Shown here piece after piece: positions 31,805-40,878 of a DNA stretch of 64,000 nt; the stretch's first letter is position 1, and each line of letters starts with the position of its first letter. Source of the DNA: Vibrio maritimus (GTDB lineage: Bacteria > Pseudomonadota > Gammaproteobacteria > Enterobacterales > Vibrionaceae); contig NZ_CP090438.1 in the NCBI RefSeq assembly GCF_021441885.1, positions 1,922,001-1,986,000 of the forward strand. Reading direction: 5' to 3'. The notes under the pieces are model-generated. The model saw nothing but the letters and a program-made list of their open reading frames with translations. It ran no database searches and had not been told where the DNA came from. Made by a program: the position numbers and the translations under genes.

Positions 31805-32581
31805 ATGAGCACGTTTCTTCGTACTGCAGCACTAATGCTATTGGTACTCAGCCGCGCACCTGCATTTGCGGCTACGCTTAATCAATCCGATTCCACCCCA
31901 ACAAAAGGAAAGCAAGAGCAAAACGAAGTTTGTCCATCTGTATTCAAACACAGTCTTAGTGGCTTGTACGGCATCGATGCTGTTCAAGGCGCTGCCTTCC
32001 AACCCCATAACGATTTTGACATCTTGTACAGCAAAGCCCACCAAGCTCAACATGAACTAGAAGCGCTTTGTAAAACTACCGCCCTACTGACTGACACCGA
32101 CGCGTACTTCGCAGGCGTAAAATCTGCTGAGCGTGCAAAGGTGAAGATCGATACTGAGCTTAATGGGCAGGTAAACCAAATCACAGACCTAGCTCGTGGC
32201 ACTATCGTCGCTAAAGACGTGGAGAGCCTTGTAGGCGCCTATGAAGCGCTTAGCCGTGAAGCCCAAGTCGTGCGTGTAAAAAACCGCTTTAAAAACCCTG
32301 CAGCGTCCGGATACCGTGACTTGAATATGTTGGTGAAACTACCTAAGACTGGGATTATTGCTGAAGTCCAACTTCACCTTAAAGACATCGCCGACGTGAA
32401 AAGTGGCCCTGAACACGATCTATATGAAATCGTCCAAGGTATTGAACGACGAGCAGCTGCTGAAAAACGCGAGCTCAACGAGTTTGAAACCGCGCAGATT
32501 GCCAGCCTAAGACGTCAATCGATGGAGCTGTATCAGAACGCGTGGCAGCCATACATCACAACGAATATTCGGGCGGCCTAA
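31805..32581 (+). CDS. relV: RelV-type small alarmone synthetase
   Basis: A 258-residue protein with a RelA/SpoT synthetase domain (about residues 70-200) that transfers pyrophosphate from ATP to GDP/GTP, giving (p)ppGpp. The conserved sequence runs through K106, TDLARGTIV (D128, R131), SGYRDLNM and AEVQLHL (E187). These match, one position earlier, the residues I recall as essential in V. cholerae RelV (K107, D129, R132, L150, E188). Unusually, residues 1-22 look like a cleavable signal peptide (Arg6, hydrophobic core, APAFA). The substrate nucleotides are cytoplasmic, so this needs an explanation. A good ribosome site (AGGAGAG) fixes the start. Confidence 0.85.
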   Translation: MSTFLRTAALMLLVLSRAPAFAATLNQSDSTPTKGKQEQNEVCPSVFKHSLSGLYGIDAVQGAAFQPHNDFDILYSKAHQAQHELEALCKTTALLTDTDAYFAGVKSAERAKVKIDTELNGQVNQITDLARGTIVAKDVESLVGAYEALSREAQVVRVKNRFKNPAASGYRDLNMLVKLPKTGIIAEVQLHLKDIADVKSGPEHDLYEIVQGIERRAAAEKRELNEFETAQIASLRRQSMELYQNAWQPYITTNIRAA

Positions 32582-32609
32582 TAAACTCAACATCAACCAA
32601 TAGAAATAC

Positions 32610-32636
32610 AAAAAGACCACACTAGGTGGTCTTTTT
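32610..32636. terminator. Bidirectional terminator, relV/ihfA
   Basis: AAAAAGACCAC/GTGGTCTTTTT with loop ACTAG, carrying an A-run and T-run on either side, between convergent relV and ihfA. Confidence 0.85.
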
Positions 32637-32652
32637 GTTTAACAGTAGGACA

Positions 32653-32946
32653 TTAATCTACTTTGATGTTCTCGACTCGAGCCTTCAATTTCTGACCCGG
32701 ACGGAATGTCACTACGCGTCGAGCGGAAATGGGAATGTCTTCACCAGTTTTAGGATTTCGACCTGGACGCTCATTTTTATCGCGCAAATCAAAATTACCA
32801 AAACCCGACAGTTTTACCTGTTCGCCACTTTCGAGTGATTTTCTAATCTCTTCGAAAAACACTTCTACCGTTTCCTTGGCATCCCTTTTACTGAATCCGA
32901 GTTTCTCAAATAGGTTCTCAGCCAGATCGGCTTTTGTGAGCGCCAT
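32653..32946 (-). CDS. ihfA: Integration host factor subunit alpha
   Basis: A 97-residue DNA-bending protein, the alpha half of the IHF heterodimer. The HU/IHF signature GFGNFDLRDKNERPGRNPKT and the Pro-containing DNA arm are present, with full family length. In E. coli it is co-transcribed with pheST; here a strong terminator and 465 bases separate it from pheT, so it probably has its own promoter. Confidence 0.95.
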   Translation of the reverse strand: MALTKADLAENLFEKLGFSKRDAKETVEVFFEEIRKSLESGEQVKLSGFGNFDLRDKNERPGRNPKTGEDIPISARRVVTFRPGQKLKARVENIKVD

Positions 32947-32976
32947 AAAACTCCCCTCAAAGCTAATTCATACCTT

Positions 32977-32993
32977 GTTATCATAGTGATAAC
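32977..32993. promoter_or_regulatory. 17-bp perfect inverted repeat before ihfA
   Basis: GTTATCA-TAG-TGATAAC, 7-3-7 and perfect, 31 bases before the ihfA start. It does not look like an IHF site. Possible operator. Confidence 0.4.
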
Positions 32994-33344
32994 GCTAAAG
33001 ATTTCGTTCGACCAATCAACAACATAACGGCCTAACTTTGAAAAGTGTAAGCCAACCTTCTGATTTTCGCCAACTTTTTTATTTCAGCGTAATGTCAGGA
33101 TTTTGCGTTAACTTTTAGCAAGTTATCGTAAAAGTAGCATATTATGGATGCATAATTTACTACAAAACCCTCAAGCAATAGATATCACTACAATACAGCA
33201 AAAATACAGATGAAAATAAATTACAAACAAAGTACAAAATAGTGATATTGATACAGTATGGGAGAAAATTATTCCTTAAAAACAGTGAGTTGCGATGAAT
33301 ATAGAATATGAAACCAGTTTGTTTTATCGGCTAATACTGGATAG

Positions 33345-33380
33345 AAAAAAAGCGAGTTACTTTTCAGTAACCCGCTTTTC
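33345..33380 (-). terminator. pheST terminator
   Basis: AAAAGCGAGTTAC/GTAACCCGCTTTT (one A-C mismatch, loop TTTTCA), then TTT in minus-strand reading, 32 bases past the pheT stop. Confidence 0.85.
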
Positions 33381-33411
33381 TAGGTAATTCGCGTTGACAC
33401 GCTAACTGCGA

Positions 33412-35799
33412 TTAGTCACGCAGCGTTGCACCAAATTTCTCAGAAATATGAGCAACAATTGCGTCTACTGCACCAGCAATATCAGCATCTTCAAGCGTAC
33501 GCTCTAGAGACTGTAGAGTAAGCGCAATTGCTAAACTCTTCTTACCTTCTTCAACGCCCTTACCAACGTAAACGTCAAACAGTTTCGCGTCTTTCAGGAA
33601 CTCGCCGCCTTGTTCCAGACAAGCTGCAACGATGTCGCCAGAAGCTACTGCTTCATCAACAACAACAGCGATGTCGCGACGGTTACCTGGGAACTTAGAA
33701 AGCCCTGCTGCTTCTGGAATCACTTTCGTGTTGATCGCTGACCATTCTACTTCGAATACGATAGTGCGACCGTTTAGACCGAACTTACGCTCAAGCTCTG
33801 GGTGAACCGTACCAATCACACCCACTTCTTTGCCATCTACAACGATTGCTGCAGATTGACCTGGGTGAAGTGCTGGATGTTTCGCTGCAGCAAATGAGTA
33901 GGCTTTCTCGTTTGCAGACAGTTCTAGAATCGCTTCTAGGTCACCTTTTAGGTCAAAGAAATCAACCGTGTTGGTTTCAATGTCCCAATGCTCTTCACTG
34001 CGTGTACCTGCAATCACACCTGCAAGCATAGGCTCTTGGCGCATACCGTTTTCAGCGTTCTCACAAGGGATGAAACGTAGGCCGTATTCGAATAGACGAA
34101 CACGTGGCTGCTGACGCTTCTGGTTGTGAACAACGGTATTTAGAAGACCTTGGATAAGACCAAGACGCATTGCTGACATTTCCGCAGAGATTGGGAAAGG
34201 CAGAATCAATGGCTCAACGTCTGGCACAACAAGTTTTTGTTGCTCTGGCTCAACAAAGCTGTAAGTAATCGCTTCATGGTAGCCACGATCAACAAGCAGA
34301 TCGCGTACACGTTTAAGTGGAAGATCCGCTTCAACGTGGTTGTGCATCTTAAGTGTTGCAGCAGGGTGTTGATTTGGAATGTTATCGTAACCGTAGATAC
34401 GACCCACTTCTTCAATCAGGTCTTGTTCGATTGCGATATCAAAACGCCATGTTGGCGCAACGCCCGTCCAACCTGTATCAGTTGTCGTTACTGTTAGACC
34501 TAGACGCTCTAGGATCTCAACAACTTCAGCGTCAGCGATGTGGTGACCAAGAAGTGAATCTAGCTTAGTACGGCGCAGTTCAACCGTGTTTGGCTTAGGC
34601 AGATCTGCGTCAGACTCAACAGCAACCACAGGTGCTACTTCACCGCCACAGATTTCAACTAGAAGCTCAGTTGCACGCTCCATCGCGCTGACTTGTAGTG
34701 CATAGTCAACACCACGCTCGAAACGCATTGAAGAATCCGTGTGTAGACCGTAGCTACGTGCGCGACCACGGATGTGGTCTGGTGCGAAGAACGCACACTC
34801 AAGAAGCACATCTTTCGTTTCTGTTGTTACACCAGACTCTTCACCACCAAAGATACCTGCAATAGCGAGTGCTTTATTGTGGTCAGCAACAACAAGTGTG
34901 TCTGCGTTTAGTTCAGCTTCAGTGCCATCTAGAAGAGTCAGTTTCTCGCCCTGCTCTGCCATACGAACAACGATGCCACCTTCAATCTTGGCAAGATCGA
35001 ACGCGTGCATTGGCTGGCCTTGCTCTAGAAGCACATAGTTAGTGATGTCTACAACAGGGTCGATTGAGCGAATACCACAACGACGCAGTTTCTCTTGCAT
35101 CCATAGTGGTGTTTCTGCTTGAACGTTCACGTTCTTAACGATACGACCTAGGTAACGAGGACACGCTTCCGTTGCTTTAACTTCGATCGAAGCCACGTCA
35201 GCAATAGATGCTTCAACAGGGTTAACCGCTGGTGCAGTTACGTCAGCACGGTTTAGAACGCCTACTTCACGAGCAAGACCACGGATGCTGAAACAGTCAG
35301 CGCGGTTTGCTGTTAGGTCAACGTCAACAGTCACGTCATCAAGGCCTAGGAAGTCACGGAAATCAGTACCGATAACTGCGTCTTCAGCCAGTTCCATGAT
35401 ACCGTCAGATTCAACATCGATACCTAGCTCGGTAAACGAGCACAGCATACCGTGTGAAGGTTGACCACGTAGTTTTGCTTTCTTGATTTTGAAATCGCCT
35501 GGAAGAACAGCACCAACTGTTGCTACTGCTACTTTCAGACCTTCACGACAGTTAGGCGCGCCACAAACGATGTCTAGCAGTTCTTCTGCGCCAACATCAA
35601 CTTTAGTTACGCGTAGTTTGTCTGCGTCTGGGTGCTGACCGCACTCAACCACTTTACCTACTTTAACGCCAGTGAAAGAGCCCGCTACAGGCAGTACGTC
35701 GTCTACCTCTAGGCCAGCCATTGTAATTTGGTGCGTAAGCTCGTCAGTAGAAACTGAAGGGTTTACCCACTCACGAAGCCATGATTCGCTGAATTTCAT
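33412..35799 (-). CDS. pheT: Phenylalanyl-tRNA synthetase beta subunit
   Basis: A 795-residue subunit, full family length. The EMAP/tRNA-binding domain (VDVGAEELLDIVCGAPNC; HGMLCSFTELG) is near the N-terminus. B3/B4 editing, B5 and a catalytic-like domain follow, with the anticodon-binding FDX domain at the end (LSKFPGNRRDIAVVVDE). It lies 18 bases after pheS and forms the alpha2-beta2 enzyme charging tRNA-Phe. Confidence 0.97.
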   Translation of the reverse strand: MKFSESWLREWVNPSVSTDELTHQITMAGLEVDDVLPVAGSFTGVKVGKVVECGQHPDADKLRVTKVDVGAEELLDIVCGAPNCREGLKVAVATVGAVLPGDFKIKKAKLRGQPSHGMLCSFTELGIDVESDGIMELAEDAVIGTDFRDFLGLDDVTVDVDLTANRADCFSIRGLAREVGVLNRADVTAPAVNPVEASIADVASIEVKATEACPRYLGRIVKNVNVQAETPLWMQEKLRRCGIRSIDPVVDITNYVLLEQGQPMHAFDLAKIEGGIVVRMAEQGEKLTLLDGTEAELNADTLVVADHNKALAIAGIFGGEESGVTTETKDVLLECAFFAPDHIRGRARSYGLHTDSSMRFERGVDYALQVSAMERATELLVEICGGEVAPVVAVESDADLPKPNTVELRRTKLDSLLGHHIADAEVVEILERLGLTVTTTDTGWTGVAPTWRFDIAIEQDLIEEVGRIYGYDNIPNQHPAATLKMHNHVEADLPLKRVRDLLVDRGYHEAITYSFVEPEQQKLVVPDVEPLILPFPISAEMSAMRLGLIQGLLNTVVHNQKRQQPRVRLFEYGLRFIPCENAENGMRQEPMLAGVIAGTRSEEHWDIETNTVDFFDLKGDLEAILELSANEKAYSFAAAKHPALHPGQSAAIVVDGKEVGVIGTVHPELERKFGLNGRTIVFEVEWSAINTKVIPEAAGLSKFPGNRRDIAVVVDEAVASGDIVAACLEQGGEFLKDAKLFDVYVGKGVEEGKKSLAIALTLQSLERTLEDADIAGAVDAIVAHISEKFGATLRD

Positions 35800-35817
35800 T
35801 GTGATGAACCCTCTGGA

Positions 35818-36801
35818 TTACTTGAACTGTTTTAGGAAACGTAGATCGTTCTCGAAGAACGAACGTAGGTCATTTACGCCATAGCGAAGCATCGCTAGAC
35901 GCTCGATACCGATACCGAATGCAAAACCAGAGTATTTTTCAGGGTCGATGCCTACGCTGCGAAGTACATTTGGGTGCACCATGCCACAGCCTAAGATTTC
36001 TAGCCATTTGCCATCTTTGCGCTTAACGTCCACTTCCATTGAAGGTTCAGTGAATGGGAAATATGACGGACGGTAACGAACTTCAAGATCTTCTTCGAAG
36101 AAGTTAGTTAGGAAATCGTGCAGGATACCTTTCAGCTGTGCGAAGTTAACATTTTCGTCAACCAGCATGCCTTCCACTTGGTGGAACATTGGCGTGTGTG
36201 TTTGGTCGTAGTCGTTACGGTAAACACGGCCCGGTGCGATGAAGCGGAATGGTGGTTTGCCATTTTCCATCGTACGGATCTGTACGCCAGACGTGTGTGT
36301 ACGTAGCATCAGATCAGGATTGAAGAAGAAGGTATCGTGGTCAGTACGAGCTGGGTGATCTTCTGCAATGTTCAGTGCATCAAAGTTGTGGAATGCATCT
36401 TCAATTTCAGGACCAGACTCAGTGCTAAAGCCTAACTCACCAAAGAACTTTTCAATACGCTCTACAGTACGAGTAACTGGGTGTAGACCGCCGTTCTCGA
36501 TACGACGACCTGGTAGGGTTACGTCGATAGTTTCTGCCGCTAGCTTCGCTTCAAGCTCTGCACGTTGTAGTGCGTCTTTGCGTGCTGCGATCGCTTGCTG
36601 AACCACGCCTTTTGCTTTGTTGATCTCTTGACCAGCACTGCGACGCTCTTCTGGTGGTAGTTTACCTAGGCTTTGAAGTTGAGCCGTCAGCTCACCTTTT
36701 TTGCCTAGATACTGAACACGCACTTCGTCAAGTGCGACTAGCGAGTCTGCAGCTTCAATCGCTGTGCCCGCATTAGCAATGATCTCTTCTAGATGTTGCA
36801 T
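35818..36801 (-). CDS. pheS: Phenylalanyl-tRNA synthetase alpha subunit
   Basis: A 327-residue catalytic subunit. An N-terminal coiled coil precedes the class II motifs (HPARTDHDTFFF; VYRNDYDQTHTPMFHQVEG; GFAFGIGIERLAML). The ATG at 36801 has GAGGAAACG upstream. The leader before it (192 bases) has no Phe-rich pheM-like peptide, so control by the E. coli type of attenuation is not evident. Confidence 0.97.
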   Translation of the reverse strand: MQHLEEIIANAGTAIEAADSLVALDEVRVQYLGKKGELTAQLQSLGKLPPEERRSAGQEINKAKGVVQQAIAARKDALQRAELEAKLAAETIDVTLPGRRIENGGLHPVTRTVERIEKFFGELGFSTESGPEIEDAFHNFDALNIAEDHPARTDHDTFFFNPDLMLRTHTSGVQIRTMENGKPPFRFIAPGRVYRNDYDQTHTPMFHQVEGMLVDENVNFAQLKGILHDFLTNFFEEDLEVRYRPSYFPFTEPSMEVDVKRKDGKWLEILGCGMVHPNVLRSVGIDPEKYSGFAFGIGIERLAMLRYGVNDLRSFFENDLRFLKQFK

Positions 36802-36913
36802 CGTTTCCTCGTCTACCGTCCGGTAGTATCCATAAGGGTGTTTTTTGATAGCTGTACATACTAATAAAACCCGCCGCCAATGCCAAATTGATTTGTAAAT
36901 TGAACGGGTTATT

Positions 36914-36939
36914 GGGCAAAAAAAACACGTTTTTTGCCC
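36914..36939. terminator. Hairpin upstream of pheS
   Basis: GGGCAAAAAA/TTTTTTGCCC with a 6-base loop, 55 bases past the methyltransferase stop and 113 bases before pheS. It may end the methyltransferase transcript; there is no separate T-run on the minus strand. Confidence 0.5.
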
Positions 36940-36993
36940 TTTTGATGAAAATCTAGCAGGAAACGATGACTATTTAATGTTAACTCAAGAGAA

Positions 36994-37689
36994 TTAATTG
37001 GCTTTAGCGCGGATAAAGATGAAGTTTGGTCGGCGCGACAATCTTTCGAATGTTTCAGGTGACTCGGTTTTCATCTCGGGATCTGGTTTACCCTCTGAAA
37101 ACTTGTCCAACACGAATCCCCCTTCGGAAAGACTCTCAAACAGATTAGTAAATGAACGTCGATAAAAAGAGACCTCAACCGGCTCACCAATGGTATTCCA
37201 CTCTTCGGTCAAAAGCTCAACATTAAAGTAGTTATTAAACGCGTTCTCTTCAAAGTCAACGAGAGGATGATGGGTCGAGAAAACAAACAATCCACCCGAT
37301 TTAAGCACACGGTGAACTTCTTTGAACAGCGGGACGAGATCTTGTAAATAATGCAGCATCAACGGGCACACGACGATATCAAAGGCATCGTCTCGCTCTT
37401 TAGGTAGTCCGTTAGCCAGATTTTGCGCATAACATGTGACATTGTCACCTAAGCGTTCTCTTGTAATTGCCACCATTTCTTCAGCTAGGTCGATTGCCGT
37501 CACCTGTGCACCAGCCTTAACAAAATGCTCGGCATAAGCGCCAGGACCACAACCTAGATCAAGTACCTTCTTATTTGTCACATCACCAATTAACGCTAGT
37601 GTTGAAGGACGCTCGTAAAGTGCATTGTATGCATTGTTCTCAATGGCATCTGCGTACTTTTTCGCGTGCTTGGTATACATCTCACCCAT
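36994..37689 (-). CDS. Class I SAM-dependent methyltransferase
   Basis: A 231-residue methyltransferase. Motif I (VLDLGCGPGAYAEHFVKAGA), the acidic residue at the end of strand 2 (VTAIDLAEEMV) and FDIVVCPLMLHYL are typical of small-molecule or quinone-type Rossmann methyltransferases. The substrate cannot be told from sequence. It stands alone between gltS (divergent) and pheS. Confidence 0.8.
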   Translation of the reverse strand: MGEMYTKHAKKYADAIENNAYNALYERPSTLALIGDVTNKKVLDLGCGPGAYAEHFVKAGAQVTAIDLAEEMVAITRERLGDNVTCYAQNLANGLPKERDDAFDIVVCPLMLHYLQDLVPLFKEVHRVLKSGGLFVFSTHHPLVDFEENAFNNYFNVELLTEEWNTIGEPVEVSFYRRSFTNLFESLSEGGFVLDKFSEGKPDPEMKTESPETFERLSRRPNFIFIRAKAN

Positions 37690-37900
37690 AAAAAACCTCC
37701 AACTATCAGACTATTAATTCACCGTTTTCGGGAGAGGGAATCTACCGTTCAACTAAGCATGCGTCAATCCAAATATGCGCTTAGAAGGACCACATCCTTC
37801 AAAGTGGAGTTTGGCGTTCCAATGATCGCGCCTAATATCCGCACACTACCGCAGTCTCACGATTTGAGACACTCATGATAACCAACAGCAAGTCACCATT

Positions 37901-39115
37901 ATGTCTGACATTACCTTGAACAGCGTACAATCCTTGCTTCTTGCCCTTTTGATACTCTGGGTTGGCGCAAGACTGTTAAGCAACATTAAAACTCTCAGTA
38001 AATACCACATTCCCTCCCCTATCATAGGTGGTATTTTGATGTCATTGATCACGATGGCGCTGCACTATTCTGATATCAACATCACGTTTGATTTGCCACT
38101 CAAAGACACCTTGATGCTCATGTTCTTCGCCAGTGTCGGCTTGTCTGCGGATCTTCGACTTCTTAAACACGGTGGCAGTGCCCTAGTCAGTTTTCTGTTT
38201 TGTGCAGCGCTTTTTATTGTGTTTCAAGACATTCTAGGCGTCACGCTTTCTAGTTTGCTCAACCTCGATCCTCTGCTGGGATTGATGGCGGGTTCTATTA
38301 CTCTGTCTGGTGGGCATGGTACAGGTGCGGCTTGGGCATCCGTCTACAATGAACAGCTTCATATTCCCGACGCTCTCGAGATAGCGATGGCATGTGCGAC
38401 GTTTGGCTTGGTAGCGGGAGGCGTCTTCGGCGGCCCCTTAGGAACTCGACTAGTGGAGCGCTATCGACTGACACCTTCAATAAAACAAAACCCTCATGTA
38501 CATACAACAGATGTAATTCATAAGTCATACGCAGGACTAAGTAACATTTCCAGCTACCTCATTGCTGTTGTCGTGTTACTGCTCTGTGCGGTTTTAAGTG
38601 GCCATATACACCAAGCGATACAGTCATCTGGTATTCACGCGCTTACATTAGTACCAAACTTCGTCTATGCGATTGTACTTGGCATCATTATCGGGCACGT
38701 ACCAATGGTACGACACAAGCTAGATACGATTCGATTTGAAGTAGACAAGAGCGCAAACCTTTCACTAGGTCTGTTCCTAGCAATGGCGTTGATGGACTTA
38801 AAACTGTGGAACCTGTTCGACCTAGCACTGCCTCTGCTAATAATTTTAGTTGCGCAACTTATGCTAACTATCGGGTTTGTTTACTGGATTACTTTCCGCA
38901 TCATGGGTAAGTCTTACGATGCTGCCGTTCTTGCCGCGGGACATGTGGGCTTTGGGATGGGAGCGACACCGACAGCAATGATGAACCTAAAAGCAATCAC
39001 CGGCTCTTATGGCCCCTCGCCACAGGCTTATTTTATCGTACCTCTCGTAGGTGCCTTCTTTATCGACATAATCAATCTGATCGTCATCCAAGGTTATATC
39101 GCATTTTTAACCTAG
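37901..39115 (+). CDS. gltS: Sodium/glutamate symporter
   Basis: A 404-residue membrane protein of the GltS family with about 10-12 helices, importing glutamate with sodium. The repeated family signatures SGGHGTGAAWASVY and AGHVGFGMGATPTAMMNL (one in each half) are clear. The start at 37901 has only a weak ribosome site. A second, more distant GltS-like gene lies at 48648. Confidence 0.9.
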   Translation: MSDITLNSVQSLLLALLILWVGARLLSNIKTLSKYHIPSPIIGGILMSLITMALHYSDINITFDLPLKDTLMLMFFASVGLSADLRLLKHGGSALVSFLFCAALFIVFQDILGVTLSSLLNLDPLLGLMAGSITLSGGHGTGAAWASVYNEQLHIPDALEIAMACATFGLVAGGVFGGPLGTRLVERYRLTPSIKQNPHVHTTDVIHKSYAGLSNISSYLIAVVVLLLCAVLSGHIHQAIQSSGIHALTLVPNFVYAIVLGIIIGHVPMVRHKLDTIRFEVDKSANLSLGLFLAMALMDLKLWNLFDLALPLLIILVAQLMLTIGFVYWITFRIMGKSYDAAVLAAGHVGFGMGATPTAMMNLKAITGSYGPSPQAYFIVPLVGAFFIDIINLIVIQGYIAFLT

Positions 39116-39132
39116 CGACATGCTCACACTAA

Positions 39133-39606
39133 CTATTGGTCTTTGCTGCGCCATATCAGGCGCAGCATGTCTTTGTGTTGAATACCGTGCTCGAATATAG
39201 GCTCATCGTAGTTATCTAGAAAGAAGTTCTTCACAACTGAATCAACCCTAAAACCATGTTTCTGATAGAAAGAAAGCTGATAGCCAAATGTCCCTGTCCC
39301 AAGTTCGACCGTGTTGATACCTTTTTGCGAAAGCAAAGCTAAGGTCTCACTGAGCAAAACACCACCAAATCCCTTTCCTTGGAACTCATCATAAATGGCG
39401 ATATTGAATAGCTCTGCAGAGCGCTGCTCGCCATCAACCTCCACCAGCAATGCACCCACCAATGCTCCCTGCATATAGACAGCAAAACCGATGCATCGCT
39501 CGCGATAAGCATTAATCGCCGCTTCTTCTGGGTCAGCAATCAGTAATATATCGAGCGGTAACTCAGTCTGCTTTACTTCACGGACATCAAACATACTAGA
39601 GCTCAT
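39133..39606 (-). CDS. GNAT acetyltransferase
   Basis: A 157-residue GNAT protein; the ATG at 39606 overlaps the stop of the preceding gene, and an ATG at 39594 is possible. CoA loop FQGKGFGGVLLSETLALL; C-terminal LSFYQKHGFRV. It forms a coupled pair with the next GNAT gene. Acceptor unknown. Confidence 0.75.
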   Translation of the reverse strand: MSSSMFDVREVKQTELPLDILLIADPEEAAINAYRERCIGFAVYMQGALVGALLVEVDGEQRSAELFNIAIYDEFQGKGFGGVLLSETLALLSQKGINTVELGTGTFGYQLSFYQKHGFRVDSVVKNFFLDNYDEPIFEHGIQHKDMLRLIWRSKDQ

Positions 39607-40075
39607 TATCAAGTGACCTTTCCATTAAAAAATTATTGAGCACGACGCCTCGTATTTCCGCTTCGTTAGGGCGCACGACCGTAAAACCGAAGTGTAGATA
39701 AAAAGGTTTAGCTGTGATACTCACAAAGGAATACAACCTCTCGAGCTTAGCTTGCTTTGCTTTGTCGAGAATAGTGTTCATCAACAAAGACCCCACTCCT
39801 CTCCGCTGAGCTCGATGATGGCAATAAAAATGATCAATTAATCCATCGGGTTGTAGGTCGCTATAACCTAGGATCTCATCGCCCTCTACGACGACAAACG
39901 GGCTGCATCTTGAAATATAGCCCTCAAATATCTCTTTAGTAAGATCTAGAGGGGCCCATGCATCAATCTGCATCTTATTGTAATCATTACAATTTACAGT
40001 GCGAATCGTTTGCCGATAAAGCTCTAGCAATTGCTCTGAATCTTGTTCTTTTGCGGGTCTTACTGATAACGACAC
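39596..40075 (-). CDS. GNAT acetyltransferase
   Basis: A 159-residue GNAT protein. The opening SVRPAKEQDSEQLLELYRQT, the CoA loop YCHHRAQRRGVGSLLMNTIL (R-R-G-V-G-S) and the closing ITAKPFYLHFGFTVV place it with YafP/ElaA-like small acetyltransferases. Translation of the following GNAT gene overlaps its stop. Substrate unknown. Confidence 0.8.
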   Translation of the reverse strand: MSLSVRPAKEQDSEQLLELYRQTIRTVNCNDYNKMQIDAWAPLDLTKEIFEGYISRCSPFVVVEGDEILGYSDLQPDGLIDHFYCHHRAQRRGVGSLLMNTILDKAKQAKLERLYSFVSITAKPFYLHFGFTVVRPNEAEIRGVVLNNFLMERSLDNEL

Positions 40076-40239
40076 TGAAAATACTCCTTATGATTCAGCA
40101 ATTTGAAAACAGAGTTAATATTATCACTTAATGAAAAAACACTGAAAGTTGTATAGGTCACTAGATGGTAACCAATTGAAAAATATCTTTTTGTGTACTA
40201 GATATTAAGACTCATAGACAAAGCTATCCGGAAGCGATT

Positions 40240-40878
40240 ATGCCCGAAAATAACAATAAAGTTCTTGTGCTCTATGCACACCCTTCTCAGCGGCGCTCCG
40301 AAGTCAATGCGCCCATGTTCCGAGATGCCGCCTCCATCAAAGGCGTTACAGCAGTTGACCTATATTATGAGTATCCGACCTACAACATCAATATCGACCA
40401 AGAGCAGCAACGCCTAATCGATCATGATGTGATCATTTTTCAGTTTCCTCTTTATTGGTACTCAACACCATCGATTCTCAAAGAGTGGCAGGACCTCGTT
40501 TTGGAGTATGGGTTTGCTTATGGTCAAGATGGCACCGCATTGCACGGGAAAACGTTCTTGTGTGCAATTTCTGCAGGAGGAAAGGCGGAGGCATACCAAA
40601 CTGATGGCTACAACCACTTTACGATCCGAGAACTCTTGCAGCCTTTGGAACAAACCGCAACGCTAACTGGTATGACTTACTTGCCACCGTTTTGCTTATT
40701 CGGTTCGCGCACTGCGCAAGAGGAGCATCGTATTCCCGAACACCGAGAACGGTGGAGAGAGTTGCTCAGTCTATTGGCCAGCGGCGATTTTGACATAGAG
40801 CGAGCAAAACCTATGGACAAACTCAATCACTACTGGCCATCGGAACAAGTAGTTCAATCGGATGAGGGAACATCATGA
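40240..40878 (+). CDS. KefF/KefG-type NAD(P)H oxidoreductase, antiporter partner
   Basis: A 212-residue flavodoxin-fold quinone-reductase-like protein. The motif LVLYAHPSQRRSEVNAPM, then IIFQFPLYWYSTPSILKEWQD, is typical of KefF/KefG, which bind FMN and are needed for full activity of KefC/KefB. It is about 30 residues longer at the C-terminus than E. coli KefF/KefG. Its stop overlaps the start of the antiporter gene as ATGA, confirming the pair. Confidence 0.8.
   Translation: MPENNNKVLVLYAHPSQRRSEVNAPMFRDAASIKGVTAVDLYYEYPTYNINIDQEQQRLIDHDVIIFQFPLYWYSTPSILKEWQDLVLEYGFAYGQDGTALHGKTFLCAISAGGKAEAYQTDGYNHFTIRELLQPLEQTATLTGMTYLPPFCLFGSRTAQEEHRIPEHRERWRELLSLLASGDFDIERAKPMDKLNHYWPSEQVVQSDEGTS

Larger units (their letters stand above)
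32947..33411. promoter_or_regulatory. pheT-ihfA intergenic region
   Basis: 465 bases. It holds the pheT terminator (33345-33380), an AT-rich stretch with no convincing gene (33000-33340), and a 17-bp inverted repeat (32977-32993) just before ihfA. An ihfA promoter is expected here, though no unambiguous -35/-10 pair stands out. Confidence 0.5.

Noticed and set aside
33295..33387. 30-codon frame upstream of the pheT terminator
   Set aside because: It runs through the terminator hairpin and has no ribosome site.
36802..36993. pheM-type attenuator before pheS
   Set aside because: No Phe-rich leader peptide is present; the main hairpin more likely ends the upstream gene.
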